A stretch of DNA of 7,426 nt from Bacteroidales bacterium UBA1722 (GTDB lineage: Bacteria; Bacteroidota; Bacteroidia; Bacteroidales; UBA932), in assembly GCA_002317435.1 (NCBI GenBank), contig DCIQ01000084.1, positions 1 through 7,426 of the forward strand, given 5' to 3'. The translations under genes were made by a program, and so were the position numbers. Under the pieces are notes generated by a model, which saw nothing but the letters and a program-made list of their open reading frames with translations, made no database searches and was not told the DNA's origin. Numbering within the stretch: the first letter of the stretch is position 1; each line of letters starts with the position of its first letter. This document shows, piece after piece, positions 6,592 to 7,426 of the stretch.

Positions 6592-7426
6592 ATGAAAAGA
6601 CTATTGCTCATTCTGTTCTGTCTGACAGCCGTCACACTTCAGGCAGAGGACAGGAAAATAAAGGTGGCCTGCATAGGCGACAGCGTGACATACGGCTACG
6701 GAATAGAGGACAGGGAAGAGAATTCCTTCCCGTCACAGCTGCAGCGGATGCTTGGGGACGGTTACGATGTCCGCAATTTCGGGTTCTCGGGAGCCACTCT
6801 GATAAACAGGGCATTCCGCCCATATACGCGGCAGCAGGTCTATAAGGATGCACTGGAGTTCGCTGCCGATTATGTAGTCATCCATCTGGGACTGAACGAT
6901 ACGGATCCCCGTTCCTGGCCGAACTACAGGGATGACTTCATCACCGATTATCTGTCGCTGACAGAGGATTTCCGCAGAGCCAATCCCGAAGTGAAGATAT
7001 GGATATGCCGGATGACTCCCATCTTCCACGGCCATCCCCGCTTCAAATCGGGCACAAGGGACTGGTTCCGTATGGAGCAGGAGTACATCGGGAAGGTGGC
7101 CGCAGCTGCGGGTACCGGTCTGATCGACCTGCATACCCCGCTGTATGACCGCCCGGATCTGTTCTCCGACTCCCTCCATCCCGACAGGGAAGGGGCAGGC
7201 ATCATAGCCGGGACAGTCTACAGCGCCCTGACGGGAGACTTCGGAGGTCTGAAGATGCCTGTCATCTATACCGACGGGATGGTCCTGCAGCGGGACCGTG
7301 ACATCTCCATCACCGGTACCGCCGATGCCGGGGAGACAGTCCAAGTGACGCTTTCGCGGGAGATTCAGAATCCGTCCGGCACAAAGGGGAGAAAGAAGAC
7401 AGTCACCGAAACGGCAGCCGTGTTGA
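6592..7426 (+). CDS. Exported SGNH hydrolase / sialate O-acetylesterase-type protein (3' end outside window)
   Basis: The frame is open from ATG 6592 to the window edge (278 residues, no stop), so the gene is partial. MKRLLLILFCLTAVTLQA is a signal peptide with likely cleavage after A18, placing the enzyme in the periplasm or outside. Residues 24-200 are an SGNH/GDSL esterase: block I G29-D-S31 (nucleophile S31), block II NFGFSG with G67, block III G100-L-N102-D (oxyanion), block V D193-S-L-H196-P completing the triad. From about residue 221 a second domain begins, MPVIYTDGMVLQRDRDISITGTADAG (written here only to locate it), which resembles the opening of sialate O-acetylesterases. Two-domain enzymes of this kind are known in Bacteroidetes (for example NanS of Tannerella forsythia), where they remove O-acetyl groups from sialic acids. 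The exact substrate here is an inference. Confidence 0.85.
   Translation, partial: MKRLLLILFCLTAVTLQAEDRKIKVACIGDSVTYGYGIEDREENSFPSQLQRMLGDGYDVRNFGFSGATLINRAFRPYTRQQVYKDALEFAADYVVIHLGLNDTDPRSWPNYRDDFITDYLSLTEDFRRANPEVKIWICRMTPIFHGHPRFKSGTRDWFRMEQEYIGKVAAAAGTGLIDLHTPLYDRPDLFSDSLHPDREGAGIIAGTVYSALTGDFGGLKMPVIYTDGMVLQRDRDISITGTADAGETVQVTLSREIQNPSGTKGRKKTVTETAAVL

Overview
The window looks like chromosomal DNA from a member of the Bacteroidetes, most likely a gut-type Bacteroidales. This is inferred from gene content: an NagX/DUF5009-type membrane acyltransferase next to a lipoprotein glycosidase-like protein, an SGNH-plus-sialate-esterase fusion, and an ATP-grasp-like protein whose N-terminus reads IFNPEHDICLANGDPNFVPP. 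Most genes also lack clear Shine-Dalgarno sequences, and one promoter candidate fits the Bacteroidetes TTTG / TAnnTTTG type. I cannot name the species.

Layout: three genes lie on the minus strand (44-4513) and three on the plus strand (4862-7426), diverging from a 348-bp spacer at 4514-4861. On the minus strand, read right to left, a multi-pass membrane acyltransferase (3419-4513) is followed after 4 nt by a secreted or lipoprotein glycoside-hydrolase-like protein (1237-3414, GTG start). The two are probably translationally coupled. After about 290 bp without a convincing gene, but with two hairpins and a -7-like box, comes a separate gene (44-946). Its product carries the E-D-ExK residues of the PD-(D/E)XK nuclease fold. 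On the plus strand, a small heat-shock protein (4862-5299) is followed after 15 nt by an uncharacterised ATP-grasp-like protein (5315-6469). After a further 122 nt comes the 5' part of a signal-peptide-bearing SGNH hydrolase (6592 to the window edge), whose second domain starts like a sialate O-acetylesterase.

How the genes may work together: the acyltransferase, glycosidase-like lipoprotein and SGNH/sialate esterase all fit handling of acetylated host or dietary glycans at the cell envelope. The first two look like one transcription unit. The Hsp20 plus ATP-grasp pair is a separate, probably stress-linked unit whose second product has no function I can assign. The nuclease-fold gene appears to be an independent accessory gene with somewhat lower GC. 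No CRISPR array, tRNA, rRNA, insertion sequence or att site was recognised. The most open questions are the ATP-grasp-like protein, the glycosidase-like lipoprotein and the nuclease-fold protein.
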